A DNA stretch of 64,000 nt from Pseudomonas putida (GTDB lineage: Bacteria > Pseudomonadota > Gammaproteobacteria > Pseudomonadales > Pseudomonadaceae), in contig NZ_JANHLC010000011.1 of the NCBI RefSeq assembly GCF_028682395.1, positions 121,015 to 185,014 of the forward strand, written 5' to 3'. A program made the translations under genes and the position numbers. This document shows positions 46,367 through 53,995 of the stretch, piece by piece (within the stretch, counting starts at the first letter, position 1; each line of letters opens with the position of its first letter). Under the pieces are notes generated by a model. That model was not told the DNA's origin. It saw only the letters and a program-made list of their open reading frames with translations, and searched no databases.

Positions 46367-46553
46367 TATGCTGCGCGGCACATTTGGCCTCCCCCTGCCC
46401 AGCGCAGGCCGGATCGCCCCGACGACGCAAGCCACTGCCTGCCAAGTCCCGCAGCCAGACGCCAGAATCTGGATGTACGTTTTGAAGGCTGGCGCGGCTT
46501 ACCAAAAATAAGCCAAGCCAGTCCCCGAGAAGCCGGCCACAAGCCGGCTTTTT
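46367..46553 (+). ncRNA. Candidate small RNA upstream of a strong terminator
   Basis: A sigma-70-like promoter TGGGCA (46344-46349) - 17 nt - TATGCT (46367-46372) would start a transcript near 46379 that ends at a strong terminator (46530-46553), giving about 175 nt. The only ATG-led frame (46368-46511, 47 codons) begins inside the -10 box and has no ribosome binding site, so the transcript is more likely non-coding. No known sRNA family is recognised. It lies between the S24 repressor and the TonB receptor gene; the rest of the 46303-46786 gap shows nothing. Confidence 0.4.
46530..46553 (+). terminator. Rho-independent terminator with no clear gene before it
   Basis: AAGCCGGC (46530-46537), loop CACAA, GCCGGCTT (46543-46550) and TTT up to 46553. 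Strong on the + strand only. It is 228 nt past the S24 stop. Confidence 0.85.
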
Positions 46554-46786
46554 AATGCGCGCTTGAAAAGCCATCTCAAACCTTGCGCCCCCCCCCTGGA
46601 CCAGGCGAACCGAGCACGTGCGCTGGTTTCTTGCCGAGCATTTGAACGGTCATTGCGCGGCTGGTCGGTACTTCTACCGACTCACGGCCTCTTGATCTGG
46701 AAGCGAATGAAGGCTTCTGGCACACGCTGGCCGGGCAAGGTCACACGAGCGGGATATCCCCGAGGCGTCACCCCCTGGCCCTTGCA

Positions 46787-49216
46787 TCAGTACTGGTAGC
46801 GTAACGTGAGCGCAAAATTGCGCGGATCGCCATAGTACAGGCCACCGAAGTTGTTGGACGTTGGCAAGGACTGGTAGTAGACCTTATCCAGGACGTTATT
46901 GAGGTTGTACTGCACGCTGAACTGTTGGTTGATTTGATAATTGGCATGCAGGTTGAGCAACGCGTAGCCACCTTGTTCGATAGCGTATCCAGTCACATCG
47001 GCAGCAGTGCGGCTCTGGGCATATACGTCGCCACCCACACGCCATTGGTCGAGGACACCGGGCAAGCGGTAGTCCGTCGACACCTTGAGCAGGCGACGCG
47101 GGATCTTGCGGTAGTAGTCCGAGCCTTTGCTACTGCCGGCCACATACTCGGGATCGCTGTAGGTGTAGCCAGCGCTGACGTTCCAGTTCTCCAACGGCTC
47201 TCCGGAAATCTCCAGTTCAAAGCCGCGGTTACGCACTTTCGCGCCGGTTTCATAGCACTTGCTTGTCCCGGTCACGCCACAGGTGGGCAACACCGACAAT
47301 GCCTCAGGCATGTTCTCCAGGTTGGTCTGAAAAATGGCCAGCGAGGTGTTTAGGCGGCCATCGAAGTACTCCCCCTTGATGCCCGTTTCGTAGTTTTCGC
47401 CTTCAATTGGGTCAAGCAGGGTATTGCCGACCCCGTAGTAACTCTGGGTCTTGTAGATCTCGGTGTAGCTGGCGTACCAGGTGTGATGCTTGTCCAGGTC
47501 CAATACCAGCCCGGCATACGGCACCAGCCGGCCATTCTCGCGATATTGATCATTGGTGAAGGGGCTGGCCACTTTGTAGTCCGACCAACTCACCCGCGTA
47601 CCGACGATCAGGCTCAGGTCATCCGTAAGGCTGAAGCGCGAGGCGCCATACAGGCCACGCTCCTTGCGCGTGTAGTTATAGTCCGAGCCAATTGCATTGA
47701 GGATGGGGTTGGGCAGAGCGCTGTGGTCGAAGTCGGTGATGTTGATCGTCGGGTTGTTGGTGGCGCTCTTGATCACCGCGTCGAACTCGTCCTTGCGACT
47801 GTTGGCCCCGAGCATCAACTGGTGCTTGCGGCCAAACAGCTCGAAGGGACCGGTAGCATAGAGGTCCAGCGCGAACTGGGTATCTTCGTAGTCCGCCTGG
47901 GAGACGGTCATGCGATAGTTGTCACCCGATACCCGATTCGGATACGCGGAGAGGAAGTCGGCGTCCGACCAGATCGCATTCATGGCCAGGGTCAACTTCC
48001 ACCCATTGTCGAAGCTGTGCGTAACATCGCTGAACAGCGTGTAGTTGTTGCGATCCAGATGGGCCCACTGGCCGTTGAGGTTGGTGGAACGCGAAAGCGG
48101 ATAGAACGAGCCGTCACGGCGGGTATTCAAGCCTCCCCAGTCATAGCCGTTCTGGTTGTCCTTCTGAATAGTGGCACCTACCGTCAACACGGTGGCGTCG
48201 TTGAGATCCGCCTCCCCAACCAGATACAGCAACTGGTTGTCCCGCTCGGAGCCGTCCCTGTAGCTGTTGGCGTTGTTGTAGTAGGCCACTGCGCGGCCGC
48301 GAACATTGCCCGTGGAGGTCAATGGCCCGGAAACATCCACCTGGCTACGATAGTTGTCCCAGGAGCCTGCCCCCAGCTCCGCGCCCAAGCGAAAGTCCTG
48401 GGTCGGTCGTTTGCGCACCAGGTTGATCGCCGCCGACGGATTGCCCGTCCCCTGCATCAGGCCATTCGCCCCGCGGACGACTTCGACGCGATCATAGAGG
48501 GCCATGTTCGAAGTGGACATAACGTCCATTGAGTAGTTTTCCGAGATGTTGGTCGCAATTCCGTCATATTGCAGGTCGCTGATCTCGAAGCCGCGTGAGT
48601 AATAGGTAGAGCGGTCAGTGCCGATCTTGGTGAGGGTGATACCGGTCGCCGTGCGCGCGATATCGTCCAGGTTCTGGATGTTCTGGTCGTCCATCTTCTT
48701 ACGGGTGATCACCGTCACCGACTGCGGTGTTTCCCGCAGGCTCAGGGCGAGCTTGGTTGCCGTATTGCTCGAGCCCGTGGTGTAGGAACCGGTGCCTTCG
48801 GTCGTAGCGCCCAAGGATTGCCCGTCGACATTGGTGGCGCCGAGCACCACCGCGCCCGAGGAGCCGTCCTGGACCAGCAGATAACCGCCGTTGGCTTGGC
48901 GCTGAGCCTGCAAGCCACTATTGGACAGCAGCAACGCCAGCCCTTCATCAATCCCGTAGGCGCCGTCAAGGCCCGGGGTCGTCAGCGCGTGTATCTGGCG
49001 CGGGTCGAAGGAAATCGTCACACCGGCCTGCACCCCGAACTGGGTCAGCGCGCTACCCAGCGGGCCTGCGCCAATGTGATAGGCGATGCGGCTCTGGGCC
49101 TGAGCCGTTGCTGGTATCAGCACCACCCCCGGTACACTCGCCATCGTCAGGCCGAAGATCGCCAGGCGTATGGCACGAGACAATGAAACCGAGGGAGAGA
49201 AGCAAAGCTGGGGCAT
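46787..49216 (-). CDS. TonB-dependent siderophore receptor with N-terminal signalling domain
   Basis: 809 aa outer-membrane transducer. A signal peptide (cleavage near AQAQ-SRIAY) is followed by a secretin/TonB short N-terminal (STN) domain at about residues 42-100 (ISFDPRQIHAL), a linker, a plug domain at about 155-260 (SLRETPQSVTVITRKKM, VEVVRGANGLMQG) and a 22-strand barrel ending in the aromatic TLRYQY. The STN domain and the upstream FecI/FecR-like genes make it a cell-surface signalling receptor of the FpvA/FoxA/FiuA type. The ligand, probably a ferric siderophore, cannot be told from sequence. Confidence 0.93.
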   Translation of the reverse strand: MPQLCFSPSVSLSRAIRLAIFGLTMASVPGVVLIPATAQAQSRIAYHIGAGPLGSALTQFGVQAGVTISFDPRQIHALTTPGLDGAYGIDEGLALLLSNSGLQAQRQANGGYLLVQDGSSGAVVLGATNVDGQSLGATTEGTGSYTTGSSNTATKLALSLRETPQSVTVITRKKMDDQNIQNLDDIARTATGITLTKIGTDRSTYYSRGFEISDLQYDGIATNISENYSMDVMSTSNMALYDRVEVVRGANGLMQGTGNPSAAINLVRKRPTQDFRLGAELGAGSWDNYRSQVDVSGPLTSTGNVRGRAVAYYNNANSYRDGSERDNQLLYLVGEADLNDATVLTVGATIQKDNQNGYDWGGLNTRRDGSFYPLSRSTNLNGQWAHLDRNNYTLFSDVTHSFDNGWKLTLAMNAIWSDADFLSAYPNRVSGDNYRMTVSQADYEDTQFALDLYATGPFELFGRKHQLMLGANSRKDEFDAVIKSATNNPTINITDFDHSALPNPILNAIGSDYNYTRKERGLYGASRFSLTDDLSLIVGTRVSWSDYKVASPFTNDQYRENGRLVPYAGLVLDLDKHHTWYASYTEIYKTQSYYGVGNTLLDPIEGENYETGIKGEYFDGRLNTSLAIFQTNLENMPEALSVLPTCGVTGTSKCYETGAKVRNRGFELEISGEPLENWNVSAGYTYSDPEYVAGSSKGSDYYRKIPRRLLKVSTDYRLPGVLDQWRVGGDVYAQSRTAADVTGYAIEQGGYALLNLHANYQINQQFSVQYNLNNVLDKVYYQSLPTSNNFGGLYYGDPRNFALTLRYQY

Positions 49217-49329
49217 GGAATGATCCTTCCGTTGTCATGGCAGAAATCCGCTGTCATCGCGGCTCTTGTCATTGACGGATGAGAATCGGAATCAGCAAGG
49301 CGCCCCGAACATTTTCTGCCCGTGACGGT

Positions 49330-50277
49330 TCAGGCGGCCTCGATACTGACCCAGTAGCGGGTCAGGTAGCGCACCGTCACCGGCAACGTCCTGGCCAGGT
49401 TTTCCAGGATCGCATCGGTATCATCGAGACGAAATGCGCCGGAAATGCTCAGGTCCCGGACCGCCCCCGCGCAACGCAGTACACCCGGACGATAGCGCCC
49501 GAGTTCATCGACGAAGTCCCCAAGGCGCCATTCGTTAACGCTCAGCATGCCTTGGACCCAGGCGGTCGAGTCCGCCGGCAAGGCGTGCACACGATCGGCG
49601 CGATCATGATCGAAGGCCGCCTGCTGACCGGCATCCAGGCGCGTCACCCGCTCCGGATGGCGGCGCGGACGGATCTCAACCGCCGACTGCAGCACGCCGA
49701 CCCGGGTCTGGTCTGCCATCTGGCGCACGCTGAAGCGCGTCCCGAGCGCGTGAATGCGCCCGTCCATGGTCTCGACGACAAAGGGCCTCAGCCCAGGATC
49801 CTGGGCGGTTTGCACGAGGATCTCCCCGCGATACAGACGGATAAGCCGAAGCTGTCCGTCGAAGCTCACATCCAGCGCCGTGTTGGCGTTGAGCTCCACC
49901 TGCGAGCCATCTTCCAGGCGCAGCGAACGACGCTCGCGCGCCCCCGTGCTCTGCTGAGCGAGCAGGCCATGATTCGACAACGGCTGGCCGACCATCCAGG
50001 TTGCCCCCCCGACCGCCAGAAGCACGCTGAGGATCTTCAAGACCTCGCGGCGCTGCGCCTGGGCGGCGTCCAGGCTCGACCGGGCGGCATGCAGGGGCAC
50101 GGTTGCCCACTGCCGCTGGAACGCCTCGACCCGCGCCCACGCCTCGGCGTGCAAAGGATCTGCACCCAACCATTGCTGCCAGGCCTGGGTGCAGGTCTCG
50201 TCCACCACGCCATCGTTGAGCTGTACATACCAGGTCGCTGCTGCCTCAAGAGTCCGACGATCCAGCACCGCACTCAT
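49330..50277 (-). CDS. FecR-family anti-sigma factor
   Basis: 315 aa. The cytosolic N-terminal part has AATWYVQLNDG and AWQQWLGADPLHAEAWARVE (the FecR/DUF4880 region), a single membrane segment at about residues 78-95 (VLKILSVLLAVGGATWMV), and a periplasmic FecR domain (LEDGSQVELNANTALDVSF). It relays receptor occupation to the ECF sigma factor. Its start overlaps the sigma factor stop, so the two are coupled. Confidence 0.93.
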   Translation of the reverse strand: MSAVLDRRTLEAAATWYVQLNDGVVDETCTQAWQQWLGADPLHAEAWARVEAFQRQWATVPLHAARSSLDAAQAQRREVLKILSVLLAVGGATWMVGQPLSNHGLLAQQSTGARERRSLRLEDGSQVELNANTALDVSFDGQLRLIRLYRGEILVQTAQDPGLRPFVVETMDGRIHALGTRFSVRQMADQTRVGVLQSAVEIRPRRHPERVTRLDAGQQAAFDHDRADRVHALPADSTAWVQGMLSVNEWRLGDFVDELGRYRPGVLRCAGAVRDLSISGAFRLDDTDAILENLARTLPVTVRYLTRYWVSIEAA

Positions 50278-50777
50278 CAGCTATCCGCCAGCAGCAGGCA
50301 CTCGGTCATGGCCCGCACCAGATGATTCTTCACCGTCGTGACCGAGACCCCGAGACGTTCGGCCACTGCCGCATAGGTCTGCCCGTCCAGCTGTACCGAC
50401 AGAAAAATCTCCCGGGTACGCTTGCCCAATTCGTCCAGCAGGCTGTCGACCGCCACCAGCATCTCGAGAATGGACAAGCGCACCTCAGGTGACACTTCGA
50501 CCGGTTCAGGCTTCTGCGCCAAGGCGAACAGATATGCGTGTTCAATCGCCCGTCGCCGCGACTTGTCGATCAACAGCGAGCGCGCAATTGCACTCAAGTA
50601 ACCCCGCGGCTCTCGGATCGGCGCAGCATTACGCGCCGTCATGACCCGCACGAAGGTGTCCTGGGCCAAATCCGCCGCATCGGCCGAATTGCCCAAACGA
50701 CTGCGCAACCAGCCTTTCAGCCAACCGTTGTGTTCGGAGTAAAGCTGGTGGAGTGCCAGAGGCTCGAGCGCGGACAT
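50277..50777 (-). CDS. FecI-like ECF sigma factor
   Basis: 166 aa iron-starvation sigma factor. Region 2 is DAADLAQDTFVRVM and region 4 is YAAVAERLGVSVTTVKNHLVRAM. It should direct transcription of the TonB receptor gene downstream once FecR is inactivated. A Fur-like box lies 18 nt upstream of its ATG. Confidence 0.93.
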   Translation of the reverse strand: MSALEPLALHQLYSEHNGWLKGWLRSRLGNSADAADLAQDTFVRVMTARNAAPIREPRGYLSAIARSLLIDKSRRRAIEHAYLFALAQKPEPVEVSPEVRLSILEMLVAVDSLLDELGKRTREIFLSVQLDGQTYAAVAERLGVSVTTVKNHLVRAMTECLLLADS

Positions 50778-50794
50778 AGGGGGCCGTTAAATAT

Positions 50795-50813
50795 GCAAAT
50801 GGTAATTGATCGC
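50795..50813. promoter_or_regulatory. Fur-box-like site upstream of the ECF sigma gene
   Basis: GCAAATGGTAATTGATCGC matches 12 of 19 positions of the Fur consensus (GATAATGATAATCATTATC). It sits directly before the sigma factor, where Fur repression would give iron control of the whole sigma/anti-sigma/receptor set. Confidence 0.6.
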
Positions 50814-50914
50814 ATTATTTCGGGCAAAGGCGGTTCGTGCAAGAGGCATTGCGCCAATAAGGTGGCCGGAGGGCGCTCAATGCGCAGGGCAAAACAAACA
50901 GCAGCATCGCCCAC

Positions 50915-51328
50915 TTAACCTTGCGAGGTGCCCGATTTAATGCGCCTATCCAGTAAGCAAAAAAGGCCCATCCCGCCGACCATTCCGATGGCAAAGATCG
51001 CACCATCGCTGGAGCCGCTGCCCAGCAGGACAATCGCAGGGCCGGGGCAAATGCCCGCCAGCCCCCAGCCGATCCCGAAGAGCACTGCGCCCAGCAACAG
51101 GCGCCTATCGACAGCCACCGGCAGGCGCACCAACGCGCCACGGCGCCCGGCAATGGCGAATGCCAGCGCGGCCACCAACACCGCCCCGCCCATGACAAAC
51201 GCCAGCGAAGGGTCCCAAAGGCCAGTGATATCCAGAAAACCGAGGACTTTGTGCGGGTCAGTCATGCCGGAAAGGATCAACCCCAGGCCAAACACCAGGC
51301 CCGATATGCCTGCAATCAGGTTTCTCAT
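50915..51328 (-). CDS. YeeE/YedE-family (DUF6691) transporter half, second subunit
   Basis: 137 aa membrane protein with four hydrophobic segments and the family motif GIGWGLAGICPGPAIVLLGSG that holds a conserved Cys. It corresponds to the PmpB-type half of split YeeE/YedE transporters that carry sulfur species such as thiosulfate. Its ATG overlaps the first subunit's stop (ATGA). Control by the divergent ArsR regulator is inferred. Confidence 0.9.
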   Translation of the reverse strand: MRNLIAGISGLVFGLGLILSGMTDPHKVLGFLDITGLWDPSLAFVMGGAVLVAALAFAIAGRRGALVRLPVAVDRRLLLGAVLFGIGWGLAGICPGPAIVLLGSGSSDGAIFAIGMVGGMGLFCLLDRRIKSGTSQG

Positions 51329-51765
51329 AGCGCACCTCCCAGCAGATGCCGCGTCACGTAGACCGTCGCGACGCCTGCCAGCATGAAGGTCAGCGTCGCG
51401 GCCCACGAGCGGCGCGAATGCCGGGCCAACCCGCAGATACCGTGCCCACTGGTGCAGCCACTGCCCAACCGCGTGCCGAAACCGACCAACACGCCCGACA
51501 GCAGCAACAACGGCCAGGCGGTCTCGATATGCACGGGCGAACGCTCGCTGAACAGTGCATAGACCGAGGGCGCCAGCAGCAGCCCAAAAACAAATGCCCC
51601 GCGCCAGAGCCAATCCCCCGGCTCGCGACGTAACAGCCCACCAAGAATACCGCTGACGCCAGCGATCCTGCCGGCTCCCAGCAAAAGCACCGCGCAGGCC
51701 AGGCCAATCAGCAGTCCGCCCAACAGCCCGGTTAGCCAGGTGAAATGTGTCCAGTCGATTGTCAT
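51325..51765 (-). CDS. YeeE/YedE-family transporter half, first subunit
   Basis: 146 aa membrane protein with conserved Cys in GTRLGSGCTSGHGICGLARHS, the sulfur-relay motif of YeeE/YedE (PmpA-type half). Both halves together resemble one full-length YeeE. It is divergent from the ArsR-family gene, with a 287-nt gap containing an AT-rich dyad. Confidence 0.92.
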   Translation of the reverse strand: MTIDWTHFTWLTGLLGGLLIGLACAVLLLGAGRIAGVSGILGGLLRREPGDWLWRGAFVFGLLLAPSVYALFSERSPVHIETAWPLLLLSGVLVGFGTRLGSGCTSGHGICGLARHSRRSWAATLTFMLAGVATVYVTRHLLGGAL

Positions 51766-51851
51766 CTCGTACTCTCTGGAGCCTCGAAGTTACTGGCTCG
51801 CGCCAGCCCCCCAATGGCATGGCGGGCGGAACATGAGCCGTACGGTTCAAT

Positions 51852-51887
51852 ATTCATTATTACAATATATTATTTATAATAATGTAT
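51852..51887. promoter_or_regulatory. AT-rich inverted repeat, candidate operator of the ArsR-family regulator
   Basis: CATTATTA (51855-51862) and TAATAATG (51877-51884) are perfect inverted repeats 14 nt apart and extend imperfectly to ATTCATTATTA and TAATAATGTAT. The 36-nt AT-rich block stands out in GC-rich DNA. It lies between the divergent sulfur transporter and regulator genes. BigR-type regulators bind AT-rich dyads that overlap promoters. Confidence 0.6.
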
Positions 51888-52052
51888 GCCCACCCTGCTC
51901 CGTCAATAGCCGGGCCGGGAACCCTTGACCCGCATCAACGTCCGGATTGCGTCGGCATCGACACCGCGTCGGCGGCAGTTTTTTTTCAGAAATGAAAATG
52001 TTTTTCTTATACTGTGCAGCTCCTATCCGCTTACCGGGGCTTTCACGGACAC

Positions 52053-52352
52053 ATGGATATTCAGCTGATGCGTCAGGCAGCCACGGAGGCTGCAACCGTC
52101 CTTCGTTCTCTCAGCCACCCGGATCGCCTGATGCTCCTTTGCCAATTGAGCCAGGGCGAACGCTCTGTCGGTGAACTGGAAGAGCTGCTGGGCATCCAGC
52201 AACCCAATCTGTCCCAGCAATTGGGCGTGTTGCGTGCCGAAGGGTTGGTCGATACCCGCCGCGAGGGCAAACGCATTTTCTATTCGGTCAAAGACCCCAA
52301 GGCCCTGCAATTGCTCGGCACGCTCTACGCCCTTTACTGCCCCCAACCCTGA
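52053..52352 (+). CDS. ArsR-family regulator, BigR/SqrR-type persulfide sensor
   Basis: 99 aa winged-helix repressor. Cys30 (RLMLLCQL) and Cys96 (ALYCP) are 66 residues apart, exactly as in Xylella BigR (Cys42/Cys108) and Rhodobacter SqrR (Cys41/Cys107), which form a tetrasulfide bridge with reactive sulfur and leave DNA. The HTH is SVGELEELLGIQQPNLSQQL. The ATG at 52053 is chosen; the 13 codons before it are not conserved. The neighbours, YeeE/YedE transporters, fit sulfide or thiosulfate control. Assignment rests on cysteine spacing and context. Confidence 0.85.
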   Translation: MDIQLMRQAATEAATVLRSLSHPDRLMLLCQLSQGERSVGELEELLGIQQPNLSQQLGVLRAEGLVDTRREGKRIFYSVKDPKALQLLGTLYALYCPQP

Positions 52353-52420
52353 TTTCCCTGCAATCCCCTCTCACCAAAGCCAATGGCACCGTGCCATATC
52401 ACTTATTCTTTTTAGGGATA

Positions 52421-52468
52421 TAAATAGCATTTAATATTATTGTTAAACATTATGTATTTTATTTAATA
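52421..52468 (+). promoter_or_regulatory. AT-rich element upstream of the fadL-like gene
   Basis: A 48-nt AT-rich stretch containing ATATTATT, TTAAACATTATGTATT and TTATTTAATAG. It shares the half-site ATNATGTAT with the dyad at 51852-51887 and includes an imperfect dyad. It lies 50 nt before the fadL-like gene, where a second operator of the same regulator would be expected. Confidence 0.45.
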
Positions 52469-52517
52469 GTTAGCTCCGAGACGGCCAAGACCGGTCATAT
52501 TCTTAGGAGCAGACACC

Positions 52518-53783
52518 ATGAAATCCACAGCACTCTTCGCTTCACTGGTCGCCTTGGGCGGGGCGATCAGCAGCCAGGCCAGCGCTACCAATGGCTACTT
52601 CGTACACGGCTACGGCATCAAGGCCCAGGGCCAGGCCGGGGTCAGCATTGCCCAACCCCAGGACGCCCTCGCGGCCGCCAACAACCCGGCAGGCACGGTC
52701 TGGATCGGCAATCGGCTCGATATCGGCGCTACGTTGTTCTCACCTGATCGCAGCGCCGAAATCGAAGGCAACGCAGCGGGCGCCAATGGCAAGTACGACG
52801 CCAATCAGAAAAAATATTTCCTGCTGCCGGAGATTGGCTACAGCAAGCAACTCAATGAGCGCCTGGGGGTGGGCGTCGCGGTCTACGGTAATGGCGGCAT
52901 GAACACCGATTACAAGCACAACCCCTACGGCGCCTTCGGCAACACCGGCAGCGCTGGCGTAGATCTGGCCCAGCTGTTCATCACGCCCTCGATTGCCTAC
53001 AAATTTACCGAGCGCCAGTCCATCGGCGTGGGGGTCAACTTTGTCTATCAGCGCTTTGCCGCCAAAGGCCTGGGCGCCTTCGCCAACCCGGTGTTTTCCA
53101 GCGACCCGGACCACCTCAACGACCGTGACCACGACACCTCCACTGGTTGGGGCCTACGCCTGGGCTGGCAGGGCCAGTTGACCGACGACCTGACGCTGGG
53201 GCTGGCCTGGTCTTCGAAGATCAAGGCCCGGGAATTTGATCGCTATGCCGGTCTGTTCGCCGATGGCGGTAGCTTCGATATCCCGGAAAACTATGGCGCC
53301 GGCCTGTCCTATAAGCTCACTCCGGCCCTGACCGTGGCCGCCGATGTGCAGCACATCAAGTACGGCAGCGTGCGCTCGATCGCCAATAAATTCGATCTGA
53401 GCCAGGTGTTTGCCGGAGACAATTTCGGCGCCAAAAATGGCCCGGGGTTTGGCTGGCAGGACGTAACGGTCTACAAGCTCGCCGCCAGCTACGCGTTGAC
53501 GCCTACGCTGACCCTGCGCGGCGGCTTCAGCCATGCCGACCAACCAGTGCAACGGAGACAGACGTTCCTGAACATCCTTGCGCCCGGCGTGATTCGCGAC
53601 CACCTGAGCGTTGGCCTGACTTGGGCCGTCTCGCCCGAGGGCGAATTGAGCCTGGCCTATACCCATGGCTTCGAGGAAACCGTTAAAGGCAACGGCTCCA
53701 TTTCCGCGGCATTCGGCGGCGGCGAAGCCAATCTGAAGATGAGCCAGGACATCCTCGGCGTTGCCTACGCCTGGAAGTTCTAA
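52518..53783 (+). CDS. OmpP1/FadL-family outer-membrane channel
   Basis: 421 aa. A signal peptide ends near SQASA-TNGYF. The N-terminal NPAG region (ALAAANNPAGTVWIGNRLD) is the hatch signature of FadL, followed by beta strands and a C-terminal aromatic strand (ILGVAYAWKF). FadL channels take up hydrophobic substrates by lateral diffusion. The substrate here is unknown. It is downstream of a BigR-like regulator with an AT-rich element in between, suggesting a link with sulfur metabolism. The start follows AGGAGC. Confidence 0.9.
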   Translation: MKSTALFASLVALGGAISSQASATNGYFVHGYGIKAQGQAGVSIAQPQDALAAANNPAGTVWIGNRLDIGATLFSPDRSAEIEGNAAGANGKYDANQKKYFLLPEIGYSKQLNERLGVGVAVYGNGGMNTDYKHNPYGAFGNTGSAGVDLAQLFITPSIAYKFTERQSIGVGVNFVYQRFAAKGLGAFANPVFSSDPDHLNDRDHDTSTGWGLRLGWQGQLTDDLTLGLAWSSKIKAREFDRYAGLFADGGSFDIPENYGAGLSYKLTPALTVAADVQHIKYGSVRSIANKFDLSQVFAGDNFGAKNGPGFGWQDVTVYKLAASYALTPTLTLRGGFSHADQPVQRRQTFLNILAPGVIRDHLSVGLTWAVSPEGELSLAYTHGFEETVKGNGSISAAFGGGEANLKMSQDILGVAYAWKF

Positions 53784-53943
53784 GCCCGCAACATCTGCTC
53801 GCCCGAAGACGCGCCCTACGCCCTGACGGCATCCGGCCCCTGCGCCACCAGCAGCCCCCACTCCCAACCGCTTAACCACGGCCCCGTCGCCGCGCGCATC
53901 CCTTTGGCCGAAATTCGGCCGAAGCGGACCGCTGCGGCCTGAC

Positions 53944-53964
53944 GCTGCCGTTTCCGCCGGCAGC
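53944..53964 (+). promoter_or_regulatory. Hairpin in the leader of the large autotransporter
   Basis: GCTGCCG (53944-53950) pairs with CGGCAGC (53958-53964) about 31 nt before the ATG. Another perfect dyad, GGCCGAA/TTCGGCC, is at 53906-53920. They could affect mRNA stability or translation; no known regulator site is recognised. Confidence 0.35.
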
Positions 53965-53995
53965 GCCAAGGCGGTTTGAATACGAGGAACACCCG

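Noticed and set aside
46368..46511. A 47-codon frame upstream of the terminator at 46530
   Set aside because: No ribosome binding site, and the ATG lies in the predicted -10 box; reported as a possible sRNA instead.
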